From Bog-532 sp963805255 (GTDB lineage Bacteria > Actinomycetota > Actinomycetes > Streptosporangiales > Streptosporangiaceae), in contig CAWDTK010000028.1 of assembly GCA_963805255.1 (NCBI GenBank), positions 11,949-75,948 of the forward strand: 64,000 nucleotides of DNA, in the 5' to 3' direction. The position numbers were made by a program, and so were the translations under genes. Below, in pieces: positions 42,500-51,920 of this stretch (positions within the stretch are counted from its first letter, which is position 1; the number at the start of each line of letters is the position of its first letter). Below the pieces are notes generated by a model that was given only the letters and a program-made list of their open reading frames with translations, made no database searches and was not told the DNA's origin.

Positions 42500-43588
42500 G
42501 TGGTGACCCGGCCGGAGGGGGCACGGCTGCTGGGGCCGGCCGAGATCAGGGAGCTGGCCGCGCGGCTCGGGGTGCGGCCGGCCAAGCGGCTCGGCCAGAA
42601 CTTTGTCATCGATCACGGTACGGTGCGGCGGATCGTGGCCCTGGCCGGCCTGCGGCCCGGCAACGTGGTCCTCGAGGTCGGGCCGGGCTTTGGCTCGCTG
42701 ACGCTTCCGCTGCTTGCCGCCGCGCACCGGGTCATCGCGGTGGAGATGGACCCCGTGCTGGCCGCGGCGCTGCCGGCGACCGTCGCGGCCCGTGCGCCCG
42801 GCGAGCCCGGCCAGGCCGGGCTCGCAGAGCGGCTGGAGGTCGTCATGGCGGACGCGGCCCGGGTGCGGGAGCTTCCGGGAGATCCGCCCGCCGTGCTGGT
42901 GGCCAACCTGCCGTACAACGCGACCGTCCCCGTGCTGCTCAACGTGCTGGCCCGGTGGCCGTCGCTGCGGCACGGCCTCGTCATGGTGCAGGCGGAGGTG
43001 GGAACGCGGATGTGCGCGCCGCCGGGCAGCCGGGCGTACGGCGTCTCCTCGGCCAAGCTGGCCTGGTTCGCGCGGATGCGCCTGGCCGGGCCGGTGCCGC
43101 GGACCGTGTTCTGGCCGGTGCCGGGGGTCGACTCCTGCCTGGTGTCGTTCGGGCGGTCGGACCCGCCGCCGACGCCGGCGTCCCGCGAGCAGGTGTTCGC
43201 GGTCATCGACGCCGCGTTCGGCCAGCGCCGCAAGACGCTGCGCGCGGCCCTGGCGGGCTGGGCCGGGTCGGCTGGAGAGGCGGAACGCCGGGTCCGCGCG
43301 GCCGGCCTCGACCCGGGGGCGCGCGGTGAGGCGCTCAGCGTCGCCGAGTTCGCCCGCATCGCCGAGGCGGCCGCGGACCGCCGGACCGAAGGTCCGGCCG
43401 GTCCCGGCCCTGATATTACGGCAAGCACCGAAGCGGGCTACGGACCGGCGGAGCGAAGCTCCGACCGGACGCGGCCCCGGGCCTGCGGCCCGGGCGAGCG
43501 CCCAGTGTCACGGCGAGCACCAGCGCGGGGCGTCGCGGGGGGTTCCGGGGGGTCGCCCCCCGGGCCAGCACAGTACGGTGAACCGTGA
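42500..43588 (+). CDS. rsmA: 16S rRNA dimethyladenosine transferase
   Basis: A 362-residue KsgA/RsmA enzyme that dimethylates A1518 and A1519 of 16S rRNA. Motifs are KRLGQNFVID, VVLEVGPGFGSLT (SAM binding), ANLPYNATVPVL (motif IV) and FGQRRKTLRAAL. The recognised fold ends near residue 290. The last about 70 residues (after AEAAADRR) are Pro/Gly/Arg rich, unlike the family, and are encoded by a run of palindromic DNA. The GTG start at 42500 is followed directly by another GTG. The 3' end overlaps ispE by four bases. Confidence 0.93.
   Translation: MVTRPEGARLLGPAEIRELAARLGVRPAKRLGQNFVIDHGTVRRIVALAGLRPGNVVLEVGPGFGSLTLPLLAAAHRVIAVEMDPVLAAALPATVAARAPGEPGQAGLAERLEVVMADAARVRELPGDPPAVLVANLPYNATVPVLLNVLARWPSLRHGLVMVQAEVGTRMCAPPGSRAYGVSSAKLAWFARMRLAGPVPRTVFWPVPGVDSCLVSFGRSDPPPTPASREQVFAVIDAAFGQRRKTLRAALAGWAGSAGEAERRVRAAGLDPGARGEALSVAEFARIAEAAADRRTEGPAGPGPDITASTEAGYGPAERSSDRTRPRACGPGERPVSRRAPARGVAGGSGGSPPGPAQYGEP
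43450..43563. repeat. Three consecutive hairpins in the 3' end of rsmA
   Basis: GGAGC-GAA-GCTCC (43450-43462), CCCGGGCC-TGC-GGCCCGGG (43476-43494) and CCGGGGGG-TCG-CCCCCCGG (43545-43563), all perfect with three-base loops, occur within 114 bases. They look like an extragenic palindromic element that now encodes the tail of RsmA and lies just before the ispE start. Confidence 0.7.
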
Positions 43589-44574
43589 CCGGTGTGACCG
43601 TGCGGGCCCCCGCCAAAATCAACCTCCAGCTCACCGTCGGGCCGCGCCGCGCCGACGGCTACCACGACATGGTGACCGTGTTCCAGGCCATCTCGCTGCA
43701 CGACGATGTGACCGTGGCTGAGGCCGGCGGGCCCGGCGGGCCCGGCGAGGACCGGGTGCTGGTCAGCGGCGAGGGCGCCGACGCGGTGCCCGGCGGCCAC
43801 GAGAACCTGGCGCTGAAGGCCGCCACGGCCCTCGCGCAGGCGGCGCGCCTGCCCCGCGACGTCACCGGGCCCATCGAGATCACCATCCGGAAACGGATAC
43901 CGGTGGCCGCCGGGCTGGCCGGCGGGAGCGCCGATGCCGCCGCTGCCCTCGTCGCGTGCAACGAGCTGTGGAACGCCGGCCTCAGCCACGAGCAACTGCG
44001 GGAGGTCGCGGCGGACGTCGGCAGCGACGTCGCCTTCGCGCTGGTGGGCGGCACGGCTGTCGGGCAGGGCCGGGGAGAGCGGCTGACGCCCGCGCTGGCG
44101 TCGGGTGAGTACCAGTGGGTGCTGGCCGTGGCCGACGGGGCGCTGTCCACACCGGAGGTCTACGCGACCCTCGACCGGCTGCGCGCCACCGGCGACCCGG
44201 CACCGGCCGGGTCCGGGTCCGGGTCGGGGCTCGCGGCGGCCGGCCCGGTGCCCGATCCGGTGCTGGACCATGCGCTGATGGGCGCGCTGCGGTCCGGGAA
44301 ACCGGCCGCGGTGGGCCAGGCGCTGACCAATGACCTGCAGCCCGCCGCCATCTCGCTGTTCCCCGCGCTGCGCAAGACCCTGGCGGCCGGGCGCGAACTC
44401 GGTGCCCTGGGGGCGATCGTCGCCGGATCCGGGCCGACCTGTGCCTTCCTCGCCGCTAGCGCCGAGCGCGCGGTCGACCTCGCGGTATCCCTGTCCGGTG
44501 CCGGGGTGTGCCGGGCGGTGGCCCGGGCGGCCGGCCCGGTGCCGGGGGCGTCCGTCACGGCCGGGACGCCGTGA
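43585..44574 (+). CDS. ispE: 4-(cytidine 5'-diphospho)-2-C-methyl-D-erythritol kinase
   Basis: A 329-residue GHMP kinase of the non-mevalonate isoprenoid pathway. It starts VRAPAKINLQLTVGPRRADG, carries the ATP loop PVAAGLAGGSADAAAALV, and has the third GHMP motif in GAIVAGSGPTCAFLA. A short Gly-Ser-Pro insertion (PAPAGSGSGSG) lies in the middle. The GTG start overlaps rsmA by four bases, so translation is coupled. The order tatD-ksgA-ispE is conserved among actinobacteria. Confidence 0.95.
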   Translation: MTGVTVRAPAKINLQLTVGPRRADGYHDMVTVFQAISLHDDVTVAEAGGPGGPGEDRVLVSGEGADAVPGGHENLALKAATALAQAARLPRDVTGPIEITIRKRIPVAAGLAGGSADAAAALVACNELWNAGLSHEQLREVAADVGSDVAFALVGGTAVGQGRGERLTPALASGEYQWVLAVADGALSTPEVYATLDRLRATGDPAPAGSGSGSGLAAAGPVPDPVLDHALMGALRSGKPAAVGQALTNDLQPAAISLFPALRKTLAAGRELGALGAIVAGSGPTCAFLAASAERAVDLAVSLSGAGVCRAVARAAGPVPGASVTAGTP

Positions 44575-44623
44575 CGGGCCGCAGCATGGCGTCCTGCCGT
44601 GACCCGCGCAGGGCGCGGCCGGC

Positions 44624-46460
<1,837 letters not shown>

Positions 46461-46478
46461 AGCCACCAAGGGACGCCC

Positions 46479-46575
46479 GTGACGAACAACCCAGCCAGCG
46501 GCCAGGCCATCGGCGAATGGCTGGAGGTGGTCGGCTCCGCGGCTCCGGCACCCGGCGGCAGTGCCGCGCGTCCGG
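46479..46575 (+). pseudogene. Remnant of a cyclodeaminase/cyclohydrolase gene
   Basis: A GTG at 46479 with AAGGGA upstream opens VTNNPASGQAIGEWLEVVG SAAPAPGG, which resembles the start of FTCD-type cyclodeaminase/cyclohydrolase proteins (EWLxxLASxxPAPGGG). After about 30 codons the similarity ends and the frame runs antisense into the MarR gene. I read it as the 5' stump of a gene whose body was deleted when the neighbouring segment joined here. The match is short, so this is tentative. Confidence 0.45.
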
Positions 46576-46599
46576 GCACCGAACGCGGCGGGCGGGCGC

Positions 46600-47190
46600 C
46601 TACTCCGGCGGCAGGGCGTCGAACGGGGCGAGCAGGGTCCGCAGCAGCCCGGCGAGCGTACGCTGATCGTCAGGCCCGAGCGAGGCGAGCAGTGCCCGCT
46701 CGCGGCGCAGCAGATCCGCAAGCGCGTCATCGGCCTTGGCCCGGCCCCCGCCGGTGAGGGTGACCAGCACGCCGCGCCGGTCCCGTGGGTCCGGTTTCCG
46801 GTGGACCAGCCCAGCCTCGGCGAGCCGGTCGATCCGGTTGGTCATGGTGCCTGAGGTCACCAGCGTCGCGCGGATCAGCGCGCCCGGCGTCATCTGGTAC
46901 GGCGGTCCCTGCCTGCGCAGGGCCGACAGCACGTCGAACTCCCACGTCTCGAGCCCGTGACTCGCGAACGAGGCACGCCGGGCGAGGTCGAGGTGCCGCG
47001 CCAGCCGGGATATCCGGCTCAGCACCTGCAGCGGCTCCACGTCCAGATCGGGCCGCTGCGCACGCCACGCGGCCACAAGATCGTCCACCTCATCGTGCAG
47101 CGCGCCATTCAGGTTCGGTCCGCCGTCGAGGACCTGTGCGCCCCGCTGCGTGATACGTCCTCCCGGACCGTACTCGGGATCATCCTCCAT
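46600..47190 (-). CDS. MarR family transcriptional regulator
   Basis: A 196-residue MarR-type winged-helix repressor. The core is ASHGLETWEFDVLSALRRQG, then LVTSGTMTNRIDRLAEAGLV and the wing RKPDPRDRRGVLVTLT. The N-terminal 55 residues are an extra acidic/Gly-rich stretch. It is divergent from tam, with two copies of a TCTTGA-type palindrome in the 82-base gap, so it most likely controls itself and tam. Confidence 0.9.
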   Translation of the reverse strand: MEDDPEYGPGGRITQRGAQVLDGGPNLNGALHDEVDDLVAAWRAQRPDLDVEPLQVLSRISRLARHLDLARRASFASHGLETWEFDVLSALRRQGPPYQMTPGALIRATLVTSGTMTNRIDRLAEAGLVHRKPDPRDRRGVLVTLTGGGRAKADDALADLLRRERALLASLGPDDQRTLAGLLRTLLAPFDALPPE

Positions 47191-47204
47191 TACCCCAGGA
47201 TATC

Positions 47205-47218
47205 TCTTGACGTCAAGA
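47205..47218. promoter_or_regulatory. MarR operator 1 (TCTTGACGTCAAGA)
   Basis: A perfect 14-base palindrome 14 bases upstream of the MarR start codon, in the divergent promoter region with tam. Its form is typical of MarR operators in actinomycetes. Confidence 0.7.
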
Positions 47219-47245
47219 TGACTGCTCTGGTAGACAGCAAAAGTA

Positions 47246-47259
47246 TCTCGATATCAAGA
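47246..47259. promoter_or_regulatory. MarR operator 2 (TCTCGATATCAAGA)
   Basis: A near copy of operator 1 (TCTYGA-N2-TCAAGA, one mismatch in symmetry) 41 bases away, four helical turns, just ahead of the tam ribosome-binding site (AAAGGAG). Confidence 0.66.
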
Positions 47260-47272
47260 AAAGGAGCCGTCC

Positions 47273-48055
47273 ATGTGGGACCCGGGACAGTACCGGCGCT
47301 TCGCCGGCGAGCGGGCGAGGCCCTTTGCCGAACTGGTCGCCAGGATCGGGGCCGGCACGCCGCGTTCCGTCGTCGATCTGGGCTGCGGGCCGGGTGATCT
47401 CACCGTTGACCTGGCACGCCGCTGGGCCGGCGCGGCGGTGCACGGCGTCGACAACTCGCCGGAGATGATCGAGGCGGCGCGGAAATGGGACGGGCAGCCG
47501 GGAATCTCCTTCGAACTGGCTGACCTGCGGGACTGGCGGCCGGCAGCCGGTCCCGCAGGTCAGGTCGACGTCCTTACCTGCAACGCCGTCCTGCAGTGGG
47601 TGCCGGGCCACCTCGGCCTGCTTCCCCGCTGGGTGTCGTGGCTGTCCGGTGGCGGGTGGCTGGCCTTCCAGGTCCCGGGCAATTTCGATCAGCCCCCGCA
47701 CGCGGCGATCGCCGAGATGGCCGCTTCGCCGCGCTGGCGCTCCCTGATCGGCACGGCCGCGTTCGCTCAGGAGGCCGCTGAACCGGTGGAATACCTCGAC
47801 GCCCTCGCCGGGGCCGGGTGCCGGGTCGACGCGTGGGAAACGACGTACCTGCACGTCCTGAGCGGCGCGGATCCGGTGGTCGAGTGGGTCAAGGGCACGG
47901 CACTGCGGCCCGTCCTCGCGGTCCTGGACGACGCGCAGGCGGGGGAGTTCCTCGCCGAGTACCGGGACCGGATGCGGCGGGCGTACCCGCCACGTTCGTT
48001 CGGGACGGTCCTGCCCTTCCGCCGCGTGTTCGTCGTGGCGTACCGCCCCGGCTGA
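47273..48055 (+). CDS. tam: Trans-aconitate 2-methyltransferase
   Basis: A 260-residue class I SAM-dependent methyltransferase that methylates trans-aconitate, a toxic by-product of the citric acid cycle. It begins MWDPGQYRRFAGERARPFAE LV as Tam proteins do. The SAM motif is VVDLGCGPGDLTVDLA, and the substrate part includes CNAVLQWVPGH and AFQVPGNFDQPPH. The ATG at 47273 follows AAAGGAG. The divergent MarR gene and two shared operators indicate local repression. Confidence 0.92.
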   Translation: MWDPGQYRRFAGERARPFAELVARIGAGTPRSVVDLGCGPGDLTVDLARRWAGAAVHGVDNSPEMIEAARKWDGQPGISFELADLRDWRPAAGPAGQVDVLTCNAVLQWVPGHLGLLPRWVSWLSGGGWLAFQVPGNFDQPPHAAIAEMAASPRWRSLIGTAAFAQEAAEPVEYLDALAGAGCRVDAWETTYLHVLSGADPVVEWVKGTALRPVLAVLDDAQAGEFLAEYRDRMRRAYPPRSFGTVLPFRRVFVVAYRPG

Positions 48056-48163
48056 ACGTCCGGTGAAATCCGGCTGAACGTTCGGTGGAAAGGGGGGGAG
48101 ATGCCACGATTCGGTCAGCGAGCTAACCTACTTTCCAAATTGATTTACTAGATAATAGCTGGC

Positions 48164-48364
48164 ATGATCGTGCCCGTGCATCGCGGCCACCGTTATCATC
48201 ACCGTCTCCACGTGGACCTCCGCCGTCAGGCAAGTGCCCTTTGTCCGGCCCGTTCGGCACAGGGACTTGACGCCTGCCCGGGCTGGCCCGGAATCACGAC
48301 GCGAGGAGAGACGCCCCATGACCACGATCATTCCCGCCGCGCTCAGCCCCCGGCAGCTCGCTGA
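48164..48364 (+). CDS. Putative leader peptide upstream of cysteine dioxygenase
   Basis: A 66-codon frame from the ATG at 48164 opens MIVPVHRGHRYHHRLHVDLR and continues RQASALCPARS. The RLHVDL-x-R-x-x-SALC core is the signature of the short actinobacterial leader peptides found upstream of sulfur-metabolism genes, thought to sense cysteine supply through translation of their Cys codons. Here the frame does not end before the next gene. It runs 47 bases into cdo in another frame, so ribosome progress on the leader could directly control access to the cdo start. The peptide itself is probably not functional. Confidence 0.6.
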   Translation: MIVPVHRGHRYHHRLHVDLRRQASALCPARSAQGLDACPGWPGITTRGETPHDHDHSRRAQPPAAR

Positions 48365-48797
48365 GGAAGTACGCAAGCTCGCGACGACGCCGCGCGAATG
48401 GATGTCGCGCGTCCGGCTCAGCCCGGACGAGCGCTGGTACGAGCGGCTTCACGCGGATGACCAGTACGAGGTCTGGCTGATCAGCTGGCTGCCCGGGCAG
48501 GGCACCGGATTCCACGACCACGGCGGCTCGGCCGGGGCGTTCAGCGTCGTGTGGGGCACGCTCGAGGAACATCAGGCCGGGACGCCCGGGCGCCTTCAAC
48601 CGGTGACGGCCGCGCCGGTCAACGCGGGCCGGATACGTTCTTTCGGCCCGGAGCACATTCACGACGTGCGCAACACCTCGGAAGCCGTCGGGGTCAGCGT
48701 GCACGCCTACTCGCCGCCGCTGATCGAAATGACGCGCTACGACCTCACCGGCAACGGCCTGGTCGTGCTGGACACCGAAGCCGCAGCTCAGTGGTAA
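48318..48797 (+). CDS. Cysteine dioxygenase
   Basis: A 159-residue cupin that oxidises cysteine to cysteine sulfinate with non-heme iron. The iron-binding pattern is visible: HDHGGSAGAFSVVWG supplies two His, and GPEHIHDVRN the third. DDQYEVWLISWLPGQGTGFH is the typical lead-in. The ATG at 48318 follows GAGGAGAG. It lies in an operon with a rhodanese and behind a cysteine-type leader peptide, which supports a role in disposing of excess cysteine. Confidence 0.92.
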   Translation: MTTIIPAALSPRQLAEEVRKLATTPREWMSRVRLSPDERWYERLHADDQYEVWLISWLPGQGTGFHDHGGSAGAFSVVWGTLEEHQAGTPGRLQPVTAAPVNAGRIRSFGPEHIHDVRNTSEAVGVSVHAYSPPLIEMTRYDLTGNGLVVLDTEAAAQW

Positions 48798-48805
48798 GCC
48801 GCCCG

Positions 48806-49336
48806 ATGGCAACCGGCGTGACGGTAACCGGCGCCGCGTTGACTGGCCCTGCGGCCAGCGGAACCGCGGAAACCGGCGCGGCCGCCCCGGCCGTCCGGCC
48901 GCCGGGCGCCCGGACGATCGATGAGATCCTCGCGGCCGCGCGGGCGCGCCTGCACCGGCTGACGCCTGGGGAGGCGTTCGCGGACTTCTCCCGCGGCGCC
49001 GTCCTCGTCGACATCCGCCCGCAGGCCCAGCGCGCCCGCGAGGGCGGCATACCGGGAGCAGTGATCGTGGAGCGCAACGTCCTCGAGTGGCGTTTTGACC
49101 CCGCCAGCGACGCCCGGCTGCCGTGGGTCCACGGATACGACCAGCAGGTCATCGTGTTCTGCTCCGAGGGGTACACCTCGAGCCTGGCCGCGGCCGCCCT
49201 GCAGGATCTGGGCCTGGCGAGCGCCACCGACATCGCCGGCGGTTTCGTCGCGTGGGCAGTCGGCGGGCTGCCCGTCTGCCCGCCGGACGCGCCGGGCTCG
49301 GCCGGGCCGGGGGGCGCGGTGGGGCGGGCCTGCTGA
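48806..49336 (+). CDS. Rhodanese-like sulfurtransferase
   Basis: A 176-residue single rhodanese domain. The active-site loop reads VIVFCSEGYTSSLAAAAL with the catalytic Cys present. VLVDIRPQAQRAREGGIPGA VIVERNVLEW is the family lead. The N-terminal 30 residues are a Thr/Ala-rich low-complexity stretch. It starts about eight bases after the cdo stop; a GTG at 48791 overlapping cdo is also possible. Pairing with cysteine dioxygenase points to handling of sulfane sulfur from cysteine. Confidence 0.88.
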   Translation: MATGVTVTGAALTGPAASGTAETGAAAPAVRPPGARTIDEILAAARARLHRLTPGEAFADFSRGAVLVDIRPQAQRAREGGIPGAVIVERNVLEWRFDPASDARLPWVHGYDQQVIVFCSEGYTSSLAAAALQDLGLASATDIAGGFVAWAVGGLPVCPPDAPGSAGPGGAVGRAC

Positions 49337-49429
49337 CCGGCCCGTTACCCTGCGCGCTGGCCGATGGCCGCTTGCTGCCGCCTCCTGTCCCGGCCGGCTT
49401 CTGCCGCCTGCTGTCCCGGAGTGGGCCCG

Positions 49430-50107
49430 CTACAGGGGACCCGCCGGGCCGTCCTTTTCGCGCTGCCTGGCCATGATCTCCGGCGGGATGCGAGGCGCGG
49501 GATCCAGCTGCGACAACCCGTTCCACGCCAGGTTGATCAGGTGCGCGGCGACGTCCTCCAGCTGCGGCTTGCGGGCGTCCAGCCACCACTGGCCGGTGAA
49601 GGCGACCATGCCCACCAGCATCTGGGCGTACATCGGGGCGAGCTTCGGGTCCTGGCCCCGTGCGGACAGGAAATCGCCGACGATGTATTCCACCTGCCCG
49701 GCGATGTCGGACAGCAGCGTCCCGAACGTGCCGGTTCCTGATCCGGGCGGGGAGTCCCGGACCAGGATGCGGAATCCGTCGGCGTTGTCCTCGATGTACT
49801 TCAGCAGCTTGACCGCAGCGTCCTGGAACTTCGGCATCGTGTGGTCGCCATCCAGCAGCGTGGTGGCCATCGTGAGCAGCCGGTCGACCTCGCGGTCGAC
49901 GACGACGGCATAGAGGCCCTCCTTGCCGCCGAAGTGCTCGTACACCACGGGCTTGGATACGCCGGCCTTAGCCGCGATCTCCTCGATCGAGGTCCCCTCG
50001 AAGCCGCGCTCGGCGAACAGCCGCCGCCCGACGTCGAGTAGCTGCTCGCGGCGTTCCTTTCCGGTCATTCTCCGGCGAGCGGATCTGAGGGCCGGATCGA
50101 CATTCAC
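49430..50107 (-). CDS. TetR family regulator, probably of the desaturase
   Basis: A 225-residue TetR-type repressor. The HTH reads GTSIEEIAAKAGVSKPVVYE HFGGKEGLYAVVV. The C-terminal ligand domain ends PPEIMARQREKDGP. It lies 16 bases after the desaturase on the same strand, so the two are one operon. TetR proteins paired with desaturases or fatty acid genes (DesT- or FasR-like) commonly sense acyl-CoA. The palindrome upstream of the desaturase is the likely operator. Confidence 0.88.
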   Translation of the reverse strand: MNVDPALRSARRRMTGKERREQLLDVGRRLFAERGFEGTSIEEIAAKAGVSKPVVYEHFGGKEGLYAVVVDREVDRLLTMATTLLDGDHTMPKFQDAAVKLLKYIEDNADGFRILVRDSPPGSGTGTFGTLLSDIAGQVEYIVGDFLSARGQDPKLAPMYAQMLVGMVAFTGQWWLDARKPQLEDVAAHLINLAWNGLSQLDPAPRIPPEIMARQREKDGPAGPL

Positions 50108-50123
50108 TCATTCATCATTGCGC

Positions 50124-51251
50124 TCAGCCGGCCGTTTCGTCACTGATCTGAGCCGGCCGTGATGCGATCGGAGTGAACGTGCGGCGGGCCATGGAGCCGA
50201 GCTTCCTGGTCGCGGTGGCCGGGCGCTTGGCCTCCAGCCGTCCGGCGTCCGGCCAGCGGATGTCGCAGGCCCAGCCAAGCTTCCCGAAGGCCCAGATCAC
50301 GCGGGCGCTCGGGTCAAGCTGCCCCTTCAGCACACCGTGCCGCGCGCACGTCGGGTCGGCGTGGTGCAGGTTGTGCCAGGACTCGCCGAACGAGGCGATC
50401 GCCAGCCAGGCCACGTTCCGCGACTTGTCCCGCACCTCGAACTCCTCGCTGCCGAACGTGTGGCAGATCGAGTTGATCGACCAGGTGACATGGTGCAGCA
50501 GCGCGATCCGGACCAGGCTGCCCCAGAAGAACGCGGTGAGCGCGCCGTACCACGACATGGACCACAGGCCGCCGATGAGCGCGGGAAGCAGCAGTGAGGT
50601 GAGAACGAGCACCGGGAACAGCTGGTGGACCCGGCGGATACGGGCATCGGCGAGCAGGTCCGGGATGAACTTTTGCTTCGACGTCTTGTTCGGGTCGAAC
50701 AGCCAGCCGACATGGGCGAAGACGAGGCCCTTGGAGAGCGCCTTCCAGTCGTCCCCGTAGCGCCACGGCGAGTGCGGGTCGCCTTCCTTGTCGCTGTACT
50801 TGTGGTGGCGGCGGTGATCGGCGACCCAGTTGAGCACCGGGCCCTCGATGGCCAGCGTCCCGGCCACGGCGAGCGCGACCCGCAAGCCGGTCTTGGCCTT
50901 GAACGAGCCGTGCGTGAAATACCGGTGGAAGCCGACGGTGACGCCGAGCCCGGATACCCAGTAGAAGACGAGCGCGATGATCGCGTCATGCCAGCCGAGG
51001 AAACCCCCGGCGCACGCCAGCGGGATGGCCGCGATCAGCGCCAGGAGCGGGACGAAGACGAAGACCCCGACAAGGGCCCGCTGCCCGGGGGTCGCCTCCT
51101 CCTCGAGGTCGGGACGCGGGGTCCGGACGGTGACCTTCGGGGCGGCTCCGGTTTCCCGGCTTGAGGCGGGGGTGGAGGCGCCTACAGGAGGAGGCGCGGG
51201 CGCCGGCCGGACGTCGGCGGGGGCCTGGGCCCTCGTGGCGGATGTGGTCAT
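50124..51251 (-). CDS. Acyl-CoA/acyl-lipid delta-9 desaturase
   Basis: A 375-residue membrane diiron desaturase that introduces a double bond into saturated acyl chains. The three His boxes are present: HRYFTH, HRRHH and HNLHH, with four to five membrane helices. The N-terminal 50 residues are Pro/Ala rich and probably cytoplasmic. The ATG is at 51251. Its promoter region (51252-51360) carries a TetR-type palindrome and an iron-box-like sequence, and the TetR gene follows in the same operon. Confidence 0.92.
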   Translation of the reverse strand: MTTSATRAQAPADVRPAPAPPPVGASTPASSRETGAAPKVTVRTPRPDLEEEATPGQRALVGVFVFVPLLALIAAIPLACAGGFLGWHDAIIALVFYWVSGLGVTVGFHRYFTHGSFKAKTGLRVALAVAGTLAIEGPVLNWVADHRRHHKYSDKEGDPHSPWRYGDDWKALSKGLVFAHVGWLFDPNKTSKQKFIPDLLADARIRRVHQLFPVLVLTSLLLPALIGGLWSMSWYGALTAFFWGSLVRIALLHHVTWSINSICHTFGSEEFEVRDKSRNVAWLAIASFGESWHNLHHADPTCARHGVLKGQLDPSARVIWAFGKLGWACDIRWPDAGRLEAKRPATATRKLGSMARRTFTPIASRPAQISDETAG

Positions 51252-51324
51252 CGTGCTCCTCGCTGTGGTCGGGCCTTGTTAGGTCATGAGAGCGGACGCG
51301 GCGCCCTAGACGCTTACGTAACCG

Positions 51325-51346
51325 TAACCTACGACACCGTAAGTTA
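51325..51346. promoter_or_regulatory. Palindromic operator candidate upstream of the desaturase
   Basis: TAACCTACG, four bases, CGTAAGTTA: eight of nine positions are symmetric. TTACGTAA at 51314-51321 is a second short palindrome beside it. Placed 63 to 95 bases upstream of the desaturase start, these fit a TetR repressor site. Confidence 0.6.
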
Positions 51347-51362
51347 GGCAAGGCTATGGAGA
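51344..51362. promoter_or_regulatory. Iron-box-like half site
   Basis: TTAGGCAAGGCTATGGAGA agrees with the IdeR/DmdR iron box TTAGGTTAGGCTAACCTAA at 11 of the first 13 positions and poorly at the remaining six. It lies beside the desaturase operator. A half-conserved site, so tentative. Confidence 0.35.
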
Positions 51363-51600
51363 AAAATATCTGGGAGATGTTTCGGTTGCCTTGTTACGTG
51401 GTCAGGATCCGGTCCCGGTACGGGATGGGCCGTTCGGCCGTCAGCCAAGATCCGTCAGCACTCGGCTGCCCCAGCGCGCGCCGATCATGCCGAAGCCACG
51501 CCGGCAACATGTACACGCCGGCAACAAGTAAACGTCAGCCTGCGTCCCCGCGGCCGCGACGTGACGCGTGACTTCCGGGCGGCGCTGGGATCACGGGCGG

Positions 51601-51634
51601 CGCCGGGGACAGTCGCTCGCCGGGGACAGTCGCT
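51601..51634. repeat. Two 17-bp tandem repeats before tRNA-Gln
   Basis: CGCCGGGGACAGTCGCT occurs twice in perfect tandem (51601-51617 and 51618-51634), with a partial third start. It lies in the gap between the desaturase promoter and the tRNA gene, where I see no protein-coding gene. Confidence 0.85.
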
Positions 51635-51680
51635 CGCCGGGCGGCCGGCGAGCCCCCCGGTAGAGTGTTGCGGGGGCCGA

Positions 51681-51753
51681 TCCCGGATCGTCTAGCCTGG
51701 CAGGACAAGCGCCTTTGGAGCGCTGAACGAAGGTTCGAATCCTTCTCCGGGAG
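51681..51753 (+). tRNA. tRNA-Gln (anticodon TTG)
   Basis: A full cloverleaf can be drawn. The acceptor stem is TCCCGGA (51681-51687) with TCCGGGA (51746-51752). The D arm is GTCT...GGAC. The anticodon stem is AGCGC/GCGCT around the loop CTTTGGA (anticodon TTG at 51715-51717). The T arm is GAAGG-TTCGAAT-CCTTC. The discriminator base is G, as expected for glutamine tRNA. The CCA end is not encoded. Streptomycetes also have a tRNA-Gln beside glmU as I recall. Confidence 0.93.
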
Positions 51754-51920
51754 CTGCGAAGCTCCTTTCCTGCAGACTAGCCGGCGCGGGGTGCTGAATG
51801 AGCGGGTGGCGCCCAGGTGCGGCGCGGGTCCCGCGTCAGGGCGGTTCGGCTCTTTGCTATCGTTAGTTGAGGTTAAGCAAGTTATATTCTCGACTTGATC
51901 TGTTAGGGGCTCTTTCATCT

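Noticed and set aside
48551..48805. N-terminal extension of the rhodanese inside cdo
   Set aside because: It overlaps the coding sequence of cysteine dioxygenase in another frame and has no conserved sequence.
51356..51571. A small plus-strand gene starting in the desaturase promoter region
   Set aside because: Its start lies beside the operator palindrome, the product lacks structure, and no good ribosome-binding site is present.
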